7,330 bases of DNA from an uncultured Verrucomicrobiota bacterium (GTDB lineage Bacteria > Verrucomicrobiota > Kiritimatiellia > CAIVKH01): assembly GCA_937894535.1 (NCBI GenBank), contig CALBHI010000417.1, forward strand, positions 1 to 7,330, written 5' to 3'. Of this stretch, positions 6,601-7,330 are shown piece after piece. Both the position numbers and the translations under genes were made by a program. The number at the start of each line of letters is the position of its first letter. Positions within the stretch are counted from its first letter, which is position 1. The notes beneath the pieces were generated by a model. That model saw nothing but the letters and a program-made list of their open reading frames with translations, had not been told where the DNA came from and made no database searches.

Positions 6601-7330
6601 TGGTGCCGACAAAGTCCATGCCGGTGGACACGTTGTCGACAATAACCAGGTTCGGGGACATGCCGGAGGGGAAGTCCACGCGGACCTGGTAGATCACGCG
6701 TTCGCCGATGGTGAGGTCCGGATCGACGGTATTGGTCTGCGACGTCCAGTAAAGGGTCTTGCTGATGGCGGTGACCGAGCGCGAGGTGATGGTGGCGGTG
6801 GACGAGGCGGTGTAGTTGTTCAGTCCGCCGGCCCCGTCGAGTCCGGTGCGCTCGTTGAGATTGGTCGCAACGCCGTCCAGCGAGGTCCAGGTGACGCGAC
6901 CGGTGTTTACCAGGGTGGAGCCGAGGGCCTGGTTCAGGACGCGGGCGCTGAATACGAATTCGCGGGAGGCTCCGAGCGGCAGGTCGGCAAGGGTGGTGGT
7001 GTTGTCGACGGAAACCGTGAAGGTGTCGCCGGATATGAGCGAGGCCTCGTCGGCGGCATCCGCGCCATCGGCGACGCCATCGCCGTCGTTGTCGATTCCG
7101 TCCGCACCGAGATCGACACCGACGAAGGTAAGGCCGCCGGGTAGCCGGTCGGAGATGGTCAGGTCGTAGGCATTGGTCGCGCTGGTGGCGGCGTGGGTGA
7201 CGCGGCAGGTGAAGACCACGGTATCGCCGGCGGCAACGGCAGCGGCGTTGCCGGCCAGCTTGGTGATGGTCAGGGCGGGTTCCAGCACGCGGACCTTGGC
7301 ATAGGTCACCGGTGGTGTGTTGGTGATGCC
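626..7330 (-). CDS. Giant surface protein, tandem DUF11/isopeptide-type repeats plus C-terminal gingipain-like peptidase C25 (5' partial)
   Basis: The frame is open to the window edge: the codons before the GTG at 7309 read GITNTPP, the tail of another repeat, so the true start and any signal peptide lie outside. 2234 residues are visible, ending in TGA at 628-626. Residues 1-1435 are tandem beta-sandwich modules with recurring I-x-K, AGD/IGE, AYD and TN(T/x)A/GxV signatures typical of DUF11 and fimbrial D2 isopeptide domains. Residues 1436-1530 are an FN3-like linker (LRWETVSEVGSLGFHVWR). Residues 1555-1889 are a beta-rich region. Residues 1890-2234 are a peptidase C25 domain with NYSGHG (His2107) and SMTCIVG (Cys2141). 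The family suggests a secreted caspase-fold cysteine peptidase; the substrate is unknown and activity is inferred from the dyad. No T9SS C-terminal domain, LPXTG or PEP-CTERM motif follows the peptidase. It overlaps the downstream PEP-CTERM gene by four bases. An adhesin-like stalk with a terminal protease is the best reading. Confidence 0.93.
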   Translation of the reverse strand, partial: GITNTPPVTYAKVRVLEPALTITKLAGNAAAVAAGDTVVFTCRVTHAATSATNAYDLTISDRLPGGLTFVGVDLGADGIDNDGDGVADGADAADEASLISGDTFTVSVDNTTTLADLPLGASREFVFSARVLNQALGSTLVNTGRVTWTSLDGVATNLNERTGLDGAGGLNNYTASSTATITSRSVTAISKTLYWTSQTNTVDPDLTIGERVIYQVRVDFPSGMSPNLVIVDNVSTGMDFVGTNPNAGLMVPGAGYRFEIPEGGPVFATNAAQGLVVSDPDPTPASSATADGSGRPITFTIGGITNAPDGNPENDYFNLFMEFVLTTHPTNNGLASAARWTNNAVQLTDTYNTLTATSENYRVVEHNLTIRKTSSVTATNLDAGDTLTFSLVVSNQSTYTANAYDIILSDRISNTYFDLSSIAMVETAPGWTFDTITTNLTYTEVRFSSDPGTALAPGQRVTNRFSVTLSPDSQPNQVYTNRVNILTSDTIDGDSPLGTTSRVRTANATLTLSNKNLHIAKALHATSENGPVDSTTTNVQIGEAIVYQLRISVPEGTVTDLAVTDFLPDGLAYVHGSASTDVSTLNGTLGALAVAPEGSGIAGSGEDPVFTFSGDSTITADNNTNNNHFLLYLTAVVLDIPANTGIVQGAVSTFTNVAMVSYPDNPRPAVTSGVVVVSAKEPDLILTKSIDLASGDAGDAVTVTITLTNRGLASAYDLRIEDPVPTNILDPASLEAVLVPEGFTASITGTTSRTVVFASSGGSVPPASSIEPGELLTFSFTAILAQQVPPGTVLTNTARLVAADTIDGTPWSGIQRLLSPAPATDTVSTPAPSITKTLMGTSATGVSDTTGTNVTIGETAAYRLAVILPEGTISNLTLIDQVPAGYAYVSGTATVDLSSFSGSLPGSPVITAAGTNGASLTVSYPGLTVVTGDNNTANNRIDLHLTLRVLDVVSNDGVAPALDGDAVTVLTNRGVVAWSGPSASAVTSAPVVTAVAEPYLDIGKSVTPVSGLINRARIVVTNAGSATAYDFEITDTFMAEQWVIASITGSVSAGFSMSVNRLADRAVVTVVSDPASAPPASSLEPGDFLVISITGQFQEAFSGTAINTARVVTASTLSGSVSGERTYSNLTATAPFGAPDLVAFLRGIDEGGLPLVCGETIQYRLIVTNAGGSTATGIDSLMLVPTNTTLVEGSIAVNGQAATATGSRPMRIELPDLAPGSFHTITYRVLVECGLPISITTIYNRATVTWNESPKVEVADNDPSGHDTTVNDGIDDPEDTGTNTADDDPTILPLSSLSFAVSKELLVPSGRAASINEAVRFRITVTNNGGVVLNSVSLVDTYETAYLTFASAEPAASDKVNDGVLTWNNLGSLSPGQSRSVIVTFNAKATTPSTRQNTVEAAAVPPAPYPVPEHKFAYANYDVQNTTYAAVGAFACRQAGRATELRWETVSEVGSLGFHVWRHTSAGALERINDEPVFAYGVPQGGVYELLDTASKGVVAYTIEEVEEGGARLMYGPFSCGGDDAAALFDRPVAATVIPHDAHPAPRTAARAPAGEGFARLNITSAGVYRISYAQLAPVFGVDEANVSAMAHADQIELRHRGARVPLFRSPDDQALWFHVGGSLAPRDAHDAFLVQSGRNIRLVADLSTTSLVSLSQVDHTVRIESNRIAAMSLVTDPDADYWMWEQVIGGQANANRKTFTLSLPAGAIGQGDATLAVRLLGGNSTDAALDHHARAKVNGTVVGDAWWDGRTFHDASFVVPASLLRTGTNTVEIEALRDAGVTYTLFYIDALRLTYPRTLATAGQAFTLLAPEAAAATWSGWNRPFAAVLDITDTDRARIAAGIQRADDRVSAPHLKAGRQYLLVDPTQAPLVALHVPGTGAGLASPTNAADYLLIVPGGFEAAAAPLLAHRAAQGLTARMIPVAEIYDAFGHGVPGPEALRAFLAYAHRHWALPPRYVVLAGSGTYDYRDELRYGDNLIPPALVVAPGGLFGSDAPYADVEGDDGLPDIALGRIPANTAAELAAFVTKLVARDAAVGAWNNRLLIMNDNKDAGGDFEADAAILHAAVTGRFDTTRVDLAALGLAAARSATFAAWQTGVGIVNYSGHGALDRFAQEGLLLASDVASLTNGVKAPLVVSMTCIVGRYSVPGLACLGESLLLAPNGGASAVISPVGLSLNEAARDLNLLLMSSMQVSGPTRLGDIWLEVSRAYRIRSTKDMWSIYNVLGDPAQPMP
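629..1663 (-). other. Gingipain-like peptidase C25 catalytic domain
   Basis: Residues about 1890-2234. DYLLIVPGGFEAAAAPLLAH opens the alpha/beta fold. RYVVLAGSGTYDYRD and SDAPYADVEGDDGLPDIALG followed by RIP (from Asp1995) match the conserved acidic and GR-x-P block of the family. GIVNYSGHG gives catalytic His2107, and LVVSMTCIVG gives catalytic Cys2141. The 34-residue spacing is close to the 33 residues between His211 and Cys244 of mature RgpB. GGASAVISPVGLS and YNVLGDPA are typical late motifs. The domain ends the protein, so nothing follows to act as an anchor. Substrate specificity cannot be assigned. Confidence 0.88.
1664..3025 (-). other. FN3-like linker and beta-rich region preceding the C25 peptidase
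   Basis: Residues 1436-1889 join the stalk to the protease. The start (ELRWETVSEVGSLGFHVWR, then ERINDEPV, GGVYELLDTAS and YTIEEVEEGG) is an FN3-like unit I associate with the N-terminal side of C25 peptidases in PVC bacteria and myxobacteria. It is flanked by Cys1436 and Cys1520. A second part (about 1555-1675, LNITSAGVYRISYAQLA, VPLFRSPD, ALWFHVGG) resembles the region found before many C25 domains. Residues about 1681-1798 (DYWMWEQV through LFYIDALRLTYPR) look like a jelly-roll sandwich. Whether this region binds a ligand or acts as a propeptide cannot be told from sequence. Confidence 0.6.
3026..3442 (-). repeat. Last DUF11 module R9 before the protease part
   Basis: Residues 1297-1435 read as a canonical DUF11 domain: LSFAVSKELL (Lys1303), INEAVRFRITVTNNGG, LVDTYETAYLTF, NLGSLSPGQSRSVIVTF and RQNTVEAAAV (Asn1397). 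It is the shortest module and joins the FN3-like linker through EHKFAYANYDVQNTTY. Confidence 0.75.
3443..3913 (-). repeat. Divergent DUF11-like module R8
   Basis: Residues 1140-1296 keep the DUF11 core (CGETIQYRLIVTNAGGSTATG, LPDLAPGSFHTITYRV, YNRATVTW). The module lacks the usual lysine in the first strand (DLVAFLRGID) and has two cysteines, Cys1157 and Cys1233. It ends in a 31-residue acidic linker. It breaks the A-B alternation seen before it and probably belongs to the more generic DUF11 type. Confidence 0.7.
3461..3553 (-). other. Asp-rich linker between modules R8 and R9
   Basis: Residues 1260-1290 run from DNDPSGHDTTVNDG through DDPEDTGTNTADDDPT and hold about a dozen aspartates or glutamates. 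The composition suggests an exposed, possibly calcium-binding hinge separating the last DUF11 module from the rest of the stalk. It lacks the strict thrombospondin type 3 spacing. Confidence 0.5.
4343..5290 (-). repeat. A3-B3 super-repeat unit (316 codons)
   Basis: Residues 681-996 form the next A-B pair. It starts at EPDLILTK (Lys688) with the B half at SITKTLMGTSATG (Lys836), then VTIGETAAYRL, LPEGTISNL and GDNNTANN. Landmark order and spacing match the preceding unit closely, and the next A module begins at EPYLDIGK, exactly 316 residues after EPDLILTK. Confidence 0.75.
5291..6238 (-). repeat. A2-B2 super-repeat unit (316 codons)
   Basis: Residues 365-680 form one A-B pair. It starts at EHNLTIRK (Lys372) and its B half starts near NLHIAKALHATS (Lys521), followed by VQIGEAIVYQL, VPEGTVTDL and ADNNTNNN. 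It is the same length as the next A-B unit, which points to duplication of a two-domain block and not of single domains. Confidence 0.75.
7046..7102 (-). other. Thrombospondin type 3-like acidic loop in module A1
   Basis: Residues 77-95 contain DGIDNDGDGVADGADAADE. The D-x-D-G-D-G-x-x-D spacing (Asp80, Asp82, Asp84, Asp88) matches the calcium-binding loop of thrombospondin type 3 repeats and similar bacterial linkers. It is inserted within the A1 beta-sandwich between FVGVDLGA and ASLISGDTF. Calcium binding is inferred from the pattern. Confidence 0.65.

Larger units (their letters stand above)
3026..7330 (-). repeat. Tandem DUF11 / fimbrial D2-type repeat array, at least nine modules
   Basis: This stretch encodes residues 1-1435 of the giant protein. 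Module boundaries, taken from recurring EP/D-x-x-I-x-K starts, are roughly A1 17-183, B1 184-364, A2 365-513, B2 514-680, A3 681-828, B3 829-996, A4 997-1139, R8 1140-1296 and R9 1297-1435. The first visible residues (GITNTPPVTYAKVRV) resemble the ends of B modules (SAPVVTAVA, TSGVVVVSAK), so at least one more B module lies upstream. A modules carry AGD and AYD signatures. B modules carry TIGE, PEGT and, in B2 and B3, DNNTxNN. Such arrays usually form extended stalks outside the cell. The copies are diverged, so this is an old expansion and not a recent DNA duplication. Confidence 0.88.

Noticed and set aside
4973..7144. Plus-strand open frame of about 723 codons antisense to the repeat array
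   Set aside because: Extremely Gly/Val/Asp-rich low-complexity translation. Its apparent repetitiveness mirrors the codon pattern of the real minus-strand repeats. No domain or plausible start context.
7307..7309. GTG codon as the true start of the giant protein
   Set aside because: The frame continues upstream to the window edge with repeat-like sequence (GITNTPP), and no signal peptide follows the GTG, so the gene is 5' truncated by the window.
3026..7330. Recurrent plus-strand GTTGGT hexamer as a possible regulatory or uptake-like DNA motif
   Set aside because: On the coding strand it reads ACCAAC. At the sites I checked it encodes Thr-Asn in the conserved end-strand motif of the modules, so protein repetition and codon preference account for it.

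Overview
The window holds two protein-coding genes, both on the minus strand and both cut by a window edge. They are joined by a 4-base stop/start overlap (ATGA), so they look like consecutive genes of one transcription unit read from high to low coordinates. Apart from that overlap, essentially every base is coding. I see no RNA genes, mobile elements, CRISPR arrays, promoters or terminators.

Bases 7330 to 626 carry the 3' part of a very large gene: 2234 residues are visible and the true N-terminus lies beyond the window. From N to C the product has (i) about 1435 residues of tandem beta-sandwich repeats of the DUF11 / fimbrial isopeptide (D2) type. Two alternating module kinds (A, about 143-166 residues; B, about 167-181 residues) form A-B super-repeats, followed by two more DUF11-like modules. 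It then has (ii) a short FN3-like linker, (iii) a mixed beta-rich region containing a jelly-roll-like segment, and (iv) a C-terminal gingipain-like caspase-fold peptidase (peptidase C25) with a recognisable His/Cys dyad (His2107, Cys2141). The protein stops a few residues after the peptidase core, with no visible C-terminal anchor or sorting signal.

Bases 629 to 1 carry the 5' part of a gene for a secreted protein with a signal peptide, a choice-of-anchor E type beta domain and the start of a PEP-CTERM anchor (Ile-Pro-Glu-Pro-Ser). This implies an exosortase/PEP-CTERM surface system elsewhere in the genome.

The organism is probably a GC-rich, Gram-negative, biofilm- or surface-adapted bacterium. 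Long DUF11 arrays, a C25 peptidase and a PEP-CTERM protein together best fit Verrucomicrobiota/Kiritimatiellota or a related PVC-group lineage. That is inference from protein families, not from a marker gene. The likely joint role is at the cell surface: a giant repeat stalk carrying a cysteine peptidase, co-translated with a small anchored surface or matrix protein.

Residue numbers for the large protein count from the first visible complete codon (7330-7328), not from the true start.
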